Assembly (NCBI GenBank): GCA_017633615.1
Contig: JAGBPB010000077.1
Span: 39,250-103,249 of the forward strand
Length of the DNA: 64,000 nt
Direction: 5' to 3'
Source: Bacteroidaceae bacterium
GTDB taxonomy: Bacteria > Bacteroidota > Bacteroidia > Bacteroidales > Bacteroidaceae
In this document: one piece after another, positions 32,029-41,469 of the stretch
Layout: every line of letters starts with the position of its first letter
Numbering within the stretch: position 1 is the first letter of the stretch
The notes under the pieces: model-generated
Told to the model about the DNA's origin: nothing
Seen by the model: the letters and a program-made list of their open reading frames with translations, nothing else
Database searches by the model: none
Translations under genes and position numbers: made by a program

Positions 32029-35000
32029 ATGGGATTTAACGAGTTTATTGGTAAGCTGTTTGGTAACAAGCAGACCCGTGACATAAAGGAGATTCAGCCG
32101 TGGGTGGAGAAGATCAAGGCAGCTTATCCTAAGTATGAAAAACTTTCCAATGATGAGCTGCGCGCCGCAACACAGCAGATAAAGCAGAAGGTGCGCGATT
32201 TTGTCATACCTGAGAAAAAACGTATTGAGGAACTTAAGGCCAAGGTTGAGCAGACTGAACTGGAAGAAAGAGAGCCTCTGTTCAACCAGATAGATAAGTT
32301 GGAGAAGGAGGTTCTGGACCGCTATGAAGTGGTTCTGGATGAGGTTCTTCCTGATGTATTTGCCATTGTAAAGGAGACGGCACGCCGCTTTACCGAGAAT
32401 GAGCAGGTGGAGGTTACGGCTACTGATTTTGACCGCGACCTGGCAGCCCGTCATGACTTTGTTGTCATAGACGGTGACAAGGCGCTGTGGCAGCAGCATT
32501 GGGTGGCCGGCGGTAATGATACCGTCTGGAACATGATCCACTATGACGTTCAGTTGTTTGGTGGTGTGGTGCTGCATAAGGGTAAGATCGCCGAGATGGC
32601 TACAGGTGAAGGTAAAACCTTGGTGGCTACCCTGCCGGTATTCCTTAACGCACTGACCGGCAACGGCGTACATGTGGTAACAGTGAACGATTATCTGGCC
32701 AAGCGTGATGCCGAGTGGATGGGTCCGCTCTATATGTTCCACGGACTCTCTGTAGATTGCATTGACAAGCATCAGCCTAACTCAGAGGCCCGCCGTAACG
32801 CATATCGTGCCGATATTACATTCGGTACCAACAATGAGTTCGGTTTTGACTACCTGCGTGACAATATGGCCGGTCATCCCAATGAACTGGTTCAGCGCGG
32901 ACATAATTATGCAATTGTGGATGAGGTTGACTCAGTGCTCATTGACGATGCCCGTACACCTCTTATTATATCAGGTCCCGTACCCAAGGGCGATGATCAG
33001 CAGTTTGAGCAGCTCAGGCCCCAGGTGGAGCAGCTGTTTGAGGCTCAGAAACGTCTGGCTACACAATATCTGGCCGATGCCCGTAAAAAGGTGCACTCAG
33101 AAGACCAGAATGAGGTGGCAGAAGGATTCCTGTCTCTGTTCCGCAGCTTCAAGGCCCTGCCTAAGAACAAGGCTCTTATCAAGTTCCTGAGCGAGCCGGG
33201 CATTAAGGTGGGCATGCAGAAGACAGAGGAAATCTACATGGAGCAGCAGAACAAGCGTATGCCTGAGGCTGTTGAGCCCCTGTATTTCGTTATTGACGAG
33301 AAACTGAACAGCGTTGACCTTACCGATAAGGGTGTTGAGCTGATAAGCGGCACCAACCAGGATCCTGAGTTCTTTATTCTGCCCGATATAGCCAGCCAGC
33401 TTTCCGAACTTGAGGCCCGGACTGACCTGAGTCAGGAGGAGCGTCTGGCCAAAAAGGATGAACTGCTTACCAACTACGCTGTAAAGAGTGAACGCATACA
33501 TACCATCAACCAGTTGCTCAAGGCATACTGTATGTTTGAGCGCGATGTGGATTATATCGTTACAGAAGATGGTAAGGTAAAGATCGTTGATGAGCAGACT
33601 GGCCGTATCATGGAGGGACGCCGCTGGAGTGACGGACTGCATCAGGCTGTTGAGGCTAAGGAGCGTGTCAATATTGAGGCCGCCACCCAGACGTTTGCTA
33701 CGATTACCCTGCAGAACTACTTCCGTATGTATCACAAGCTTGCCGGTATGACCGGAACAGCTGAGACAGAGGCAGGTGAGTTTTGGGATATCTACAAGCT
33801 GGATGTGGTGGTTATCCCCACAAACAAACCCATAGCACGTATCGATCAGAATGACCGTATCTACAAGACCAAGCGTGAAAAGTACAAAGCCGTAATCGAG
33901 GAGATTGTCAAGCTGGTAGGTGAGGGCCGACCGGTACTGGTAGGTACCACATCGGTCGAGATAAGTGAGCAGCTTAGCCGTATGCTTACCATGCGTAAGA
34001 TTGAGCATAACGTGCTGAACGCCAAACTGCACCAGAAGGAGGCCGATATCGTGGCCAAAGCCGGTCAGAAGAGCATTGTAACCATTGCCACCAACATGGC
34101 CGGTCGTGGTACCGATATCAAGCTGTCGCCTGAGGTACGTGAAGCCGGCGGTCTGGCCATTGTGGGTACGGAGCGTCATGAGAGCCGTCGTGTTGACCGT
34201 CAGTTGCGCGGTCGTTCCGGCCGTCAGGGTGATCCGGGTTCATCAGTATTCTTTATCTCTCTTGAGGATAACCTGATGCGTCTGTTCGGTTCAGACCGTA
34301 TTGCTCCGCTTATGGACAAGCTGGGCCTGCAGGAAGATGAGATGATTGAGAACAGCTTCATCACAAAACGCATAGAGCAGGCTCAGAAGAAGGTTGAGGA
34401 GAACCATTTCGGTATCCGTAAACGTTTGCTTGAGTACGATGACGTGATGAACAAGCAGCGTACCGTAATCTATGAGAAGCGCCGTCACGCTCTGATAGGT
34501 GAGCGCATAGGCATGGATATAGCCAATATGATCTGGGACCGTTCAGCCGGTGCAGCCGAGAACTGTGCTGATTACGAGAGCCTGCAGATGGAGGCTTTCC
34601 GCGTATTGGCTATTGAGCTCCCGTTCACTGAGGAGGAGTTTGACAAGATGAAGCAGGATGAGATATCCGATCGCATCTTCAATGCCGCAATGGAGAACTT
34701 CAAGCGCAAGTGTGACCGTCTGGCCCAGATTGTTACTCCTGTCATCAAGAAGGTATTTGAGGAGCAGGGTGACCGCTATGAGAATATTCTGATTCCGATT
34801 ACCGATGGCCGTCGTGTTTATCAGATTCCGTGTAACCTCAAAGAGGCATATGAAAGCGAGGGTAAGAGCGTAGTTACATCTTTCCAGAAAGCCATCATGC
34901 TGCATACCATTGATGAGTGCTGGAAGGAGAACCTGCGTGAGCTCGATGAACTGAAACACTCCGTGCAGAATGCCAGCTATGAGCAGAAAGACCCGTTGCT

Positions 35001-35328
35001 CATATTCAAACTGGAGTCTGTAACCCTGTTTGACAATATGGTCAACAAGATGAATGACCAGACAGTATCAATTCTGATGCGCGGACAGATACCGGAGCCT
35101 GATCCCGATCAGGTACGTGAGGCGCCGGCTCAGAACCGTCAGCAGCGCCGTCAGTATACAGAGAACCGAACAGACATGTCTGATCCCAATCAGCGTGCCG
35201 CCGCAGCCCGTGATACCCGTCAGCAGGTACGTGAGCCCATCCGTGTGGACAAGACACCGGGCCGTAATGACCCATGCCCGTGCGGTAGCGGCAAGAAGTT
35301 CAAGAACTGTCACGGACAAGGTCTGTAA
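32029..35328 (+). CDS. secA: Preprotein translocase ATPase SecA
   Basis: Motor that pushes preproteins through SecYEG. At 1099 residues it has the long form usual in Bacteroidota, with insertions near residues 45-125 and 330-430. NBD1 has Walker A ATGEGKT (Lys196) and Walker B DEVD ([18 protein letters not shown]). The preprotein cross-linking domain contains [10 protein letters not shown] downstream text and [24 protein letters not shown]2 has [12 protein letters not shown] and [17 protein letters not shown] scaffold/wing region follows, and the tail has the zinc motif [16 protein letters not shown] that binds SecB or ribosome. The C-terminal linker is Gln/Arg/Pro-rich. It is the first gene after the divergent ilv promoter. 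Confidence 0.98.
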   Translation: MGFNEFIGKLFGNKQTRDIKEIQPWVEKIKAAYPKYEKLSNDELRAATQQIKQKVRDFVIPEKKRIEELKAKVEQTELEEREPLFNQIDKLEKEVLDRYEVVLDEVLPDVFAIVKETARRFTENEQVEVTATDFDRDLAARHDFVVIDGDKALWQQHWVAGGNDTVWNMIHYDVQLFGGVVLHKGKIAEMATGEGKTLVATLPVFLNALTGNGVHVVTVNDYLAKRDAEWMGPLYMFHGLSVDCIDKHQPNSEARRNAYRADITFGTNNEFGFDYLRDNMAGHPNELVQRGHNYAIVDEVDSVLIDDARTPLIISGPVPKGDDQQFEQLRPQVEQLFEAQKRLATQYLADARKKVHSEDQNEVAEGFLSLFRSFKALPKNKALIKFLSEPGIKVGMQKTEEIYMEQQNKRMPEAVEPLYFVIDEKLNSVDLTDKGVELISGTNQDPEFFILPDIASQLSELEARTDLSQEERLAKKDELLTNYAVKSERIHTINQLLKAYCMFERDVDYIVTEDGKVKIVDEQTGRIMEGRRWSDGLHQAVEAKERVNIEAATQTFATITLQNYFRMYHKLAGMTGTAETEAGEFWDIYKLDVVVIPTNKPIARIDQNDRIYKTKREKYKAVIEEIVKLVGEGRPVLVGTTSVEISEQLSRMLTMRKIEHNVLNAKLHQKEADIVAKAGQKSIVTIATNMAGRGTDIKLSPEVREAGGLAIVGTERHESRRVDRQLRGRSGRQGDPGSSVFFISLEDNLMRLFGSDRIAPLMDKLGLQEDEMIENSFITKRIEQAQKKVEENHFGIRKRLLEYDDVMNKQRTVIYEKRRHALIGERIGMDIANMIWDRSAGAAENCADYESLQMEAFRVLAIELPFTEEEFDKMKQDEISDRIFNAAMENFKRKCDRLAQIVTPVIKKVFEEQGDRYENILIPITDGRRVYQIPCNLKEAYESEGKSVVTSFQKAIMLHTIDECWKENLRELDELKHSVQNASYEQKDPLLIFKLESVTLFDNMVNKMNDQTVSILMRGQIPEPDPDQVREAPAQNRQQRRQYTENRTDMSDPNQRAAAARDTRQQVREPIRVDKTPGRNDPCPCGSGKKFKNCHGQGL

Positions 35329-35350
35329 AACAAGATAAAACCATACAGCT

Positions 35351-35794
35351 ATGAGATTAAGTGAATCATCATTCCAGGAAATCAAGACACTCCTGACAGG
35401 GGTGATAAACGAGTTCCGCCGTCCTCAGGAACAGTCAGTAGTGACGGATATACACATCATGCCCATTCGTGAGACGGGCGAGGTAACAGTGAGTGATGAT
35501 GACAACACTCTGGCTACCACCCGCCTGTCAGATCTGGTAGAGATACCCGATGAGGATTTCTATCAGGTGATGGAAAAGGCGCTGCGCCATATCCTCAAGG
35601 ACATTGATGCAGAGGAGCCTCTTGAGAACCTTGCCATATGGAAACCGTTCTCATTCGTGCTGGTGGATGATGACGGTGAGACCGTGGCTGAACTGATGCT
35701 TTTTGATGAGGACAAAACCCTCCTGAGTCAGAGTCTCATGCAGGGTCTTGATGAGGAACTGGACACATTCCTCAAAGACCTGCTGGCTGAGTAA
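35351..35794 (+). CDS. Conserved acidic cytoplasmic protein, function unknown
   Basis: A 147-residue, strongly acidic protein with no signal peptide or TM segment. Repeating alpha/beta pattern: an N-terminal helix (SSFQEIKTLLTGVINEFRR), strands VTDIHIMPI and GEVTVSDDD, a helical central part (DEDFYQVMEKALRHILKDIDAEE), a strand pair FSFVLVDDDGETVAELMLFD, and a C-terminal helix (LMQGLDEELDTFLKDLLAE). I do not recognise a named family. It starts 22 bp after secA and is followed by a terminator, so it is probably cotranscribed with secA; any link to secretion is only positional. Confidence 0.75.
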   Translation: MRLSESSFQEIKTLLTGVINEFRRPQEQSVVTDIHIMPIRETGEVTVSDDDNTLATTRLSDLVEIPDEDFYQVMEKALRHILKDIDAEEPLENLAIWKPFSFVLVDDDGETVAELMLFDEDKTLLSQSLMQGLDEELDTFLKDLLAE

Positions 35795-35817
35795 ATATAG
35801 TAACTGTTTTACATAAG

Positions 35818-35847
35818 GGTCCCTGATTTTTCGGGGACCTTTTTTTA
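35818..35847 (+). terminator. Rho-independent terminator of the secA transcript
   Basis: A 9-bp stem GGTCCCTGA / TCGGGGACC with a TTTT loop (one G-T pair), followed by T8. Confidence 0.9.
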
Positions 35848-35938
35848 CTGCTTAGTTAGAAAAAAATATTCTCTAACCAGGGAGATGGTTTTTCTTTTTT
35901 TGTCAGTTTGTCGTAAGCTTTTTTTCAGATAAGGTGAA

Positions 35939-35985
35939 ATAGCACAAAATAGCACATAGATATGAATATGATATTTTTAATTTTG
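35939..35985 (+). promoter_or_regulatory. Promoter region of the AT-rich surface operon
   Basis: The -7 element TAATTTTG is at 35978-35985. Two direct repeats ATAGCACA (35939-35946 and 35949-35956) are 10 bp apart, centred about 30 bp upstream of the -7 element, where an activator could bind. No TTTG -33 box, which fits activator dependence. Confidence 0.5.
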
Positions 35986-36013
35986 CAATATGTAGAACCA
36001 ATTTTAAATTGCA

Positions 36014-36550
36014 ATGAGAAGTTTTAGTAAAGTATGTTGTATCGGTTTGATGGGATTAGTGTCTTTAATTTCATGTAAGAATGATCCCGATGAAAAAGCA
36101 GAGTATGTCAGTGAGATTGGAACATGGGACCTTTCGGAAGTAGAATATATCTATGACGGAACCAAACTAAATTATAATGGATGGGAGATAGGGGTTTGGC
36201 CTACATCGCCAGAATCAGATCCTTATTATATGGATTATTTTTATTTTGTTTCTCAAGGTGGTTTTATTTTTGAAGAAGGTGGAAACGGTAAACTTTTTGG
36301 AATGGGAGAATTCAGCGATGAAGAACATGAATTTACTTATTCAAGGGAAGGCAACACAATAAAGATTAAGGTGGGTGAACTTGAGGTAGAATCAACTTTA
36401 GAAAAAGGCAACATTGCAGTACATAAAATACAATCTGATATATATGGATGGTCTATAGAAAATCCCGATGGAGATGATGAGATACAGGGAACAGACGGAA
36501 AGTGTAATCACAAATTGGAAATAGTACAAATTTATTCAAGGAGGAAATGA
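36014..36550 (+). CDS. Hypothetical lipoprotein
   Basis: A 178-residue protein with lipobox SLISC (Cys21), first gene of the AT-rich surface operon. The mature part is acidic and aromatic-rich (WDLSEVEYIYDG, YYMDYFYFVSQGGFIFEEGGNGKLFGMGEF) and beta-rich, ending in a basic tail. The layout suggests a lipocalin-like or small beta domain, but no family is recognised. It overlaps the BspA-like gene by four bases (ATGA). Codon use is visibly more AT-rich than in the secA region. Confidence 0.6.
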   Translation: MRSFSKVCCIGLMGLVSLISCKNDPDEKAEYVSEIGTWDLSEVEYIYDGTKLNYNGWEIGVWPTSPESDPYYMDYFYFVSQGGFIFEEGGNGKLFGMGEFSDEEHEFTYSREGNTIKIKVGELEVESTLEKGNIAVHKIQSDIYGWSIENPDGDDEIQGTDGKCNHKLEIVQIYSRRK

Positions 36551-38547
36551 GGCGAAGGAATCTTGTATTATTAATAGGTCTACTGCTGGCAATGATTATG
36601 CCGGTCAGTTTGTATGCAAGAGTTGTTACGTCCGAAGTGTACAACGGGATAACATATACTAAGGGTTATGTTTATGACTTTCAGGTTGACAGCATATTCT
36701 ATACAATTCATGAAAACGGCGTATATGTTTCTGCTGAGAAACGTTTGTTTGGTAGTAAAGGAGACGTCGGAGGTGAAGTAATTATAAACAGTTCATATTA
36801 TGGAACGGTAACAATTCCTGAGACAGTCATGTATGGCGATACTGTCTATAATATAATAGGAATAGATGATGCTGCATTTAAAGGATGCAATAATTTGGAC
36901 AGCATTTCTATTCCCAACTCTGTATCACACATAGGTCCTTCTGCTTTCTATGGTTGTACAAATTTGAAAGATGTGCTATTGCCTTCTTTATTAACTGTTA
37001 TAGAAAGAACGGTATTTATGTACTGTTCAAGCCTGGAATCTATTTCTTTCCCGGAAAAACTTAAGAAAATTGGTGTTGCTTCTTTTCGAGGTTGTACCAG
37101 TCTCAAAACTATATACATTCCTGATGGTGTTGAGATCATAGATAGCCTTGCGTTTGACAGATGTACCGCTATGCATCTTTTAAGTGTTCCTTCAAGTGTA
37201 CGGGAAATAGGCATTGCTGCTTTCCAGCTGTGCCAGAACATAGATTCTCTTTTTTGGAATTCAGAGGTGTCATTTTCGCTTGGAGATATAGCACGTTGGA
37301 ACAGGAATACTCTTAGATATGTCCGTTTAGGCGGTGAGTTAACAAGAATAGAACAAGCTTCTTTTATGAATTGTGAATATCTCACATCGATTATTATTCC
37401 TAAAAAGGTCGAATATATTGATTTCTGGGCATTTAATGGTTGTATAAGACTAAAAAAAGTAGTGATAGAAGGAAGTCCTATCATATATGAAGGCGCTTTT
37501 GCTGATTGTTACATAGATTCGGTATTCCTATATAGCGAAATACCACCAACAGAAGGATACCATTACTATGAACAAACAACGTTCGAAGCTTGGTACCGAT
37601 TCTCAAGTCGGACATATGAGAATGCTATGCTCTCAATTCCTAATGGGGCATTTGAAAAATACGCGGCATCAGATACTTGGTCCCGTTTCAGTTCTCTTTA
37701 CTCTTTACCAGATATGGAATACGAATCGGATTTTGAAGAAGACACCATATGTTATACTGTTCAGGATGACGGGGCTGCAGTGTCAGCTAAAGCCATAAAC
37801 CGTTATAGTTTCAACAAAATAATGGGCTTTGACGGACCTCTTACACCACGTGACCCGGATGCAGGAGGTTTACAACCTCGTTCAACAATAAGGAGTAATG
37901 GGACAGAAACAGATTCGTTATATTATACTCATTATGTTGGCAATGTAGTTATTCCGGAGTCAGTATCGGCTAATGATACAGCTTATACTGTAACAGGAAT
38001 AAACTACTATGCATTTATTGGAAGTGAAGAACTTGAGTCTGTATACATACCCGAGAGTGTTAATCACATAGGTTTTGGCTGTTTTGCTGGATGTAGTGCT
38101 TTGTGTACAGTGAATATACCTTCAGCTGTTATGAAAATTCCTGTCGCTATGTTCTATGGCTGTTCATCTCTCGTCAGTATCAAAATTCCAGAAAGAGTAC
38201 TTTGCATCGGGCAATGTGCTTTTGCTGGATGTGAAGGCCTTACGGAAATAACAATACCCGCAGGAGTGAAATTGATAGATAAGAATGCCTTTGCTTATTG
38301 CGGCAATCTTAAGCGTGTAGTGATAAAGGGAGATCCTTTAATAGCAGAGACTGCTTTCCTTGGCTGTGGAACGGAGCTTGAAGTGATAAGGACCAGAGTG
38401 GAAACAATTGAAACAACTGATTCTGATTCAAATGTTGATGAAGAGGTTCACTATAGTATTGATGGACGTATGATTCCGGCCGATTTTCCGGGACTACATA
38501 TAATAAAGTATAGGAACGGAACTGTGAGAAAGGCTGTGGTGCGTTGA
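36547..38547 (+). CDS. BspA-family leucine-rich-repeat surface protein
   Basis: A 666-residue secreted protein with signal peptide (LLIGLLLAMIMPVSLYA). Two blocks of LRR_5/BspA repeats (about residues 95-260 and 470-610) show the pattern [ILV]P-x-x-V-x-x-I-G-x-x-A-F-x-G-C-x-x-L-x-x-[IV]. Each is preceded by a similar beta segment (FYTIHENGVYVSAEK near 57 and CYTVQDDGAAVSAKA near 398), so the protein looks internally duplicated. BspA-like proteins of oral and gut Bacteroidales mediate binding to host proteins; that role is inferred. The last 30 residues (YSIDGRMIPADFPGLHIIKY, then RNGTVRKAVVR) resemble a type A T9SS C-terminal sorting signal. Overlaps the preceding gene by ATGA. Confidence 0.8.
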   Translation: MRRRNLVLLIGLLLAMIMPVSLYARVVTSEVYNGITYTKGYVYDFQVDSIFYTIHENGVYVSAEKRLFGSKGDVGGEVIINSSYYGTVTIPETVMYGDTVYNIIGIDDAAFKGCNNLDSISIPNSVSHIGPSAFYGCTNLKDVLLPSLLTVIERTVFMYCSSLESISFPEKLKKIGVASFRGCTSLKTIYIPDGVEIIDSLAFDRCTAMHLLSVPSSVREIGIAAFQLCQNIDSLFWNSEVSFSLGDIARWNRNTLRYVRLGGELTRIEQASFMNCEYLTSIIIPKKVEYIDFWAFNGCIRLKKVVIEGSPIIYEGAFADCYIDSVFLYSEIPPTEGYHYYEQTTFEAWYRFSSRTYENAMLSIPNGAFEKYAASDTWSRFSSLYSLPDMEYESDFEEDTICYTVQDDGAAVSAKAINRYSFNKIMGFDGPLTPRDPDAGGLQPRSTIRSNGTETDSLYYTHYVGNVVIPESVSANDTAYTVTGINYYAFIGSEELESVYIPESVNHIGFGCFAGCSALCTVNIPSAVMKIPVAMFYGCSSLVSIKIPERVLCIGQCAFAGCEGLTEITIPAGVKLIDKNAFAYCGNLKRVVIKGDPLIAETAFLGCGTELEVIRTRVETIETTDSDSNVDEEVHYSIDGRMIPADFPGLHIIKYRNGTVRKAVVR

Positions 38548-38563
38548 AAAACTAACGGGCATA

Positions 38564-40111
38564 ATGAGAGTATTCAGATCCATAGTGTTGTTGACGGCAA
38601 TGGCCGCCGTTTCATGCGGCGGGCATTACCGTATGCTTACTAAGGCGGAGCGGTTGCTTGAAACCAATCCGGCACAAGCCGATACTATGCTCAGTTCCAT
38701 TCAAATGCCTCAGGGGAAACGCTTGCGGGCTCTGTATGCAGTACTCCGTACCCAAGTTGATTATAAGAACTACAAGGATATACCTGATGATGCCTTGATA
38801 AGCCAAGCCTGCAACTATTACGGGTCACGCAAGAAAAGCTATCATGCTGCAATGGCTTGGTACAGCAGGGGCTGTGTGTTGTCACTTACTGATGATGACC
38901 TTGGTGCAATAAGTTCTTACCTGACAGCTCGTGACCTTTTCCCTGATACGCTTAACCGCTATTATGTGATATGTGAGCACAATATCGGCAAGCAATATCT
39001 GGCAAGACATCTGTATAGTGAGGCCAAGCCTATTCTTGAGCTTTCACTTAAGAATGCTCAGACTATAGGCGATAATGTGATCGCTGCATACTCCAAATAC
39101 AATATCGCGCTGATAGACCTGTATGAAAAGCGGTTTGAAAAGGCTGGGGCAGCTTTCAACCAGCTTGAAGGGAACCGATATCTGCCGGAACTGCTCCGTA
39201 CAGAGACCAACCTGCAACTTTCCAAGATACAATTGCACCACTATGGCGATACAGAAACCGCGCTTCATTATGTGAACCGTTATATTAACGGGGTAGATTT
39301 CAAATCAGGGGCAGGTTACAGCATAAAGGGCGATATCTTTTATGCTGCCGGAAGGTATGATTCGGCCTATTATTATTACCAACGCTCACTTGAGTGTGAA
39401 ACTGATTTGAGCACAGAGAGTAACAGCTACAGCCGCTTGCCTGAACTTTCACTAATGTTTGGCAATGAGGACAGAACGGCCTCATATATAGAAAAATACA
39501 AGGACTGTCTTGAGAGACAGAAGGAACGTTATAACAAGGATTCGATATTTGCCCTTAATTTGAGGCATAACCTTGAGAAATATGAGATGCTTAACAGGGA
39601 GGTCAGGAAACGTTATCTGATAATATCAGTTTCTTTAATACTCATAGTTGTTCTGGTGTTGTTATTGATTTACTTATATCATGAAAACCAGAGACGAAGG
39701 CGGTATGACCTTCTGTGTGACTCATTGATACGTCGTCAGATAGCAGGTAAAATCCCTGAGGACACACTTGAGAATTCATTGGAATCATCGTGCAAGCTCT
39801 TTAAGAACAGCGCAGGATATACTTTGCTGCAGGAACTGTCAGTTGTTGACCGCGCGCCTGAATCATCGGAACTGTCAGTTATAAGACACGATACTGAACT
39901 CTACTTTGAAAAGCCTATAGTTATAATGAAAAGTGTGATAGTCACATTGTCTGATACGGAGGTTATGTACTGCATTTATCGCTATCTGGGTGTGAACTGG
40001 CGTTTGTGTATGGAACTCATAAACCGTTCAGCAAACTACTCCGGCCGCTTGAAACAATACATATTGAAGAAGATTCCTGATGAGTGGGCTACTCTGTTTT
40101 TCAGGAACTAA
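38564..40111 (+). CDS. TPR lipoprotein-type membrane protein with C-terminal HTH-like domain
   Basis: A 515-residue protein combining a lipobox-like N-terminus (AAVSC, Cys18), several TPR-like helix pairs (about residues 60-330), one strong TM helix (about 351-373, LIISVSLILIVVLVLLLIYLY) followed by a basic stop-transfer stretch, and about 140 cytoplasmic residues. The last 50 residues (TLSDTEVMYCIYRYLGVNWRLCMELINRS, then RLKQYILKKI) resemble the LuxR-like helix-turn-helix seen in Bacteroidales TPR-TM-HTH regulators. The layout suggests a one-component membrane regulator sensing a periplasmic partner, possibly controlling this operon. DNA binding is inferred; the HTH match is weak. It starts 16 bp after the BspA-like gene. 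Confidence 0.65.
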   Translation: MRVFRSIVLLTAMAAVSCGGHYRMLTKAERLLETNPAQADTMLSSIQMPQGKRLRALYAVLRTQVDYKNYKDIPDDALISQACNYYGSRKKSYHAAMAWYSRGCVLSLTDDDLGAISSYLTARDLFPDTLNRYYVICEHNIGKQYLARHLYSEAKPILELSLKNAQTIGDNVIAAYSKYNIALIDLYEKRFEKAGAAFNQLEGNRYLPELLRTETNLQLSKIQLHHYGDTETALHYVNRYINGVDFKSGAGYSIKGDIFYAAGRYDSAYYYYQRSLECETDLSTESNSYSRLPELSLMFGNEDRTASYIEKYKDCLERQKERYNKDSIFALNLRHNLEKYEMLNREVRKRYLIISVSLILIVVLVLLLIYLYHENQRRRRYDLLCDSLIRRQIAGKIPEDTLENSLESSCKLFKNSAGYTLLQELSVVDRAPESSELSVIRHDTELYFEKPIVIMKSVIVTLSDTEVMYCIYRYLGVNWRLCMELINRSANYSGRLKQYILKKIPDEWATLFFRN

Positions 40112-40150
40112 ATTAATACTTATATTTGAATTCGTATTAACATTTCTAAT

Positions 40151-40876
40151 ATGTCACTAATCAAAAGACTGCTGATAATCATATTGTTTGTGGCACTCAT
40201 TCCGGCTGGGATGCAGGCGCAGGAACACAGGAAGTTTGAAATCAATGTGGGAATATCATCGCCTGGATTACACTGTCGTGCAGATAGGGATATAATAAAT
40301 TTCAAGATACCTTATGAATATGAAGAGAATGGTGAAATAATTACACATAACCATTATAGTGACAAGTATTTGCATGACATATATCTTGAGTCTTACCGCT
40401 CCAGGTTATATCCAGGTTTGTCTGTTGAGTTTTCTTATAAACTGTCAGATTCTGGGTTTACAAAAAGGATGTCGTTAATTGGAATGTTAGGCTTCAATAT
40501 GGTTGATTTTGAGAATGAAGATCTTGCTACAAGAAATGTTACTAAGGAGAAGTCTTATAAAATTGATTATTTGATCGGATTCAGGGTTTATATGATAAAA
40601 TCTTTATATTTCGATGTGTACTCACAGTTGCTGGCTGGGGGTGAGATTAGAGATAAATCCCTTTATTGGGATATTACGGAGAAAAGGTTGGACGAATATA
40701 ACGTAGAATTGAACGGAATGTCTTTCCAGATTACCTATGTCGGGTTCAGAGCTAAGATTGGTAAGAGGAACAGCAGGCTTGGCGTATATGTAGAGTTTGG
40801 ACATGGTACGGAGTATTCTACAAGTAAGTTTGCTTTAATTCCAGGTATAAGGACAGGTGCCAGTTATTTATTCTGA
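40151..40876 (+). CDS. Predicted outer-membrane beta-barrel protein
   Basis: A 241-residue protein with signal peptide (LLIIILFVALIPAGMQAQ). Alternating strands include KFEINVGISSPGLH, YPGLSVEFSYKLSD, RMSLIGMLGFNMV, YLIGFRVYMIKSLYFDVYSQLLAGG and RLGVYVEFGHGTEYS, with the C-terminal strand PGIRTGASYLF ending in Phe. This fits a small OM barrel. No name can be given. Part of the seven-gene surface operon; the next gene starts 5 bp after its stop. Confidence 0.6.
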   Translation: MSLIKRLLIIILFVALIPAGMQAQEHRKFEINVGISSPGLHCRADRDIINFKIPYEYEENGEIITHNHYSDKYLHDIYLESYRSRLYPGLSVEFSYKLSDSGFTKRMSLIGMLGFNMVDFENEDLATRNVTKEKSYKIDYLIGFRVYMIKSLYFDVYSQLLAGGEIRDKSLYWDITEKRLDEYNVELNGMSFQITYVGFRAKIGKRNSRLGVYVEFGHGTEYSTSKFALIPGIRTGASYLF

Positions 40877-40881
40877 TTGTT

Positions 40882-41424
40882 ATGAAAAAGTTCGCTGTAT
40901 ATTTGCTGATAGTCGGCCTGGCAGGTGTTATGTCCTGCGGGGGCAATGATTGGGACACAGAAGCAGAACTGAAGGCTTTGTCCAGAACGTGGGCTAATGA
41001 TTATGTCAATTACACTTTGCGTCAGGTGGTTCTTCCTGCTGATACTTTACAGGGTACAAAAAATGGTGGATATGTTGGAGACAACATTACAACAACTTCA
41101 GTATTGAAAGATACTCTGATGGCAGTATTCCATTTTACCAAAGGTAATGAATACAATCATGATTCGGTCAATATAATTTCTACTTTATTACAAATCCGTG
41201 ATTCTGTTATTGTAAAGACTGACGGTTACAGATACTCTGATTATTATTGGGTTCATCTGTATACTTTAGATCAAGGTATTATCAATTATGAAGGAAAATT
41301 CCATATTGATTTTTATGAAAATGGGGAGACTACTCCATGGGGATGGTCAGAAATAACTTACCATAAGAGTGATGTTCCTTATTACACGTCTTACTGTGAT
41401 GCTCCTGTCGTGGGCTGGTACTGA
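40882..41424 (+). CDS. Hypothetical lipoprotein
   Basis: A 180-residue protein with signal peptide and lipobox GVMSC (Cys19), followed by GGNDWDTEAE. The mature part is beta-rich (DYVNYTLRQVVLPADT, KDTLMAVFHFTKG, RDSVIVKTDGYRYSDYYWVHLYT, GIINYEGKFHIDFYENGE) and rich in Tyr/Trp. No family recognised. The gene lies between two barrel-type proteins of the AT-rich surface operon, which suggests an accessory surface component. Confidence 0.6.
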   Translation: MKKFAVYLLIVGLAGVMSCGGNDWDTEAELKALSRTWANDYVNYTLRQVVLPADTLQGTKNGGYVGDNITTTSVLKDTLMAVFHFTKGNEYNHDSVNIISTLLQIRDSVIVKTDGYRYSDYYWVHLYTLDQGIINYEGKFHIDFYENGETTPWGWSEITYHKSDVPYYTSYCDAPVVGWY

Positions 41425-41469
41425 TAAAGTGATGAAGTAGTTTTATTAATATTTCTTCTTAAAGTGAAT

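Noticed and set aside
31915..32772. 285-residue minus-strand ORF opposite the start of secA
   Set aside because: It overlaps the ilv promoter and the first 740 bp of secA; the secA frame has clear conserved motifs and the antisense translation is a hydrophobic, low-identity product.
33097..34179. 360-residue minus-strand ORF inside secA
   Set aside because: Fully antisense to secA helicase domains; long antisense frames occur in codon-biased genes. No recognisable motif, start context or promoter.
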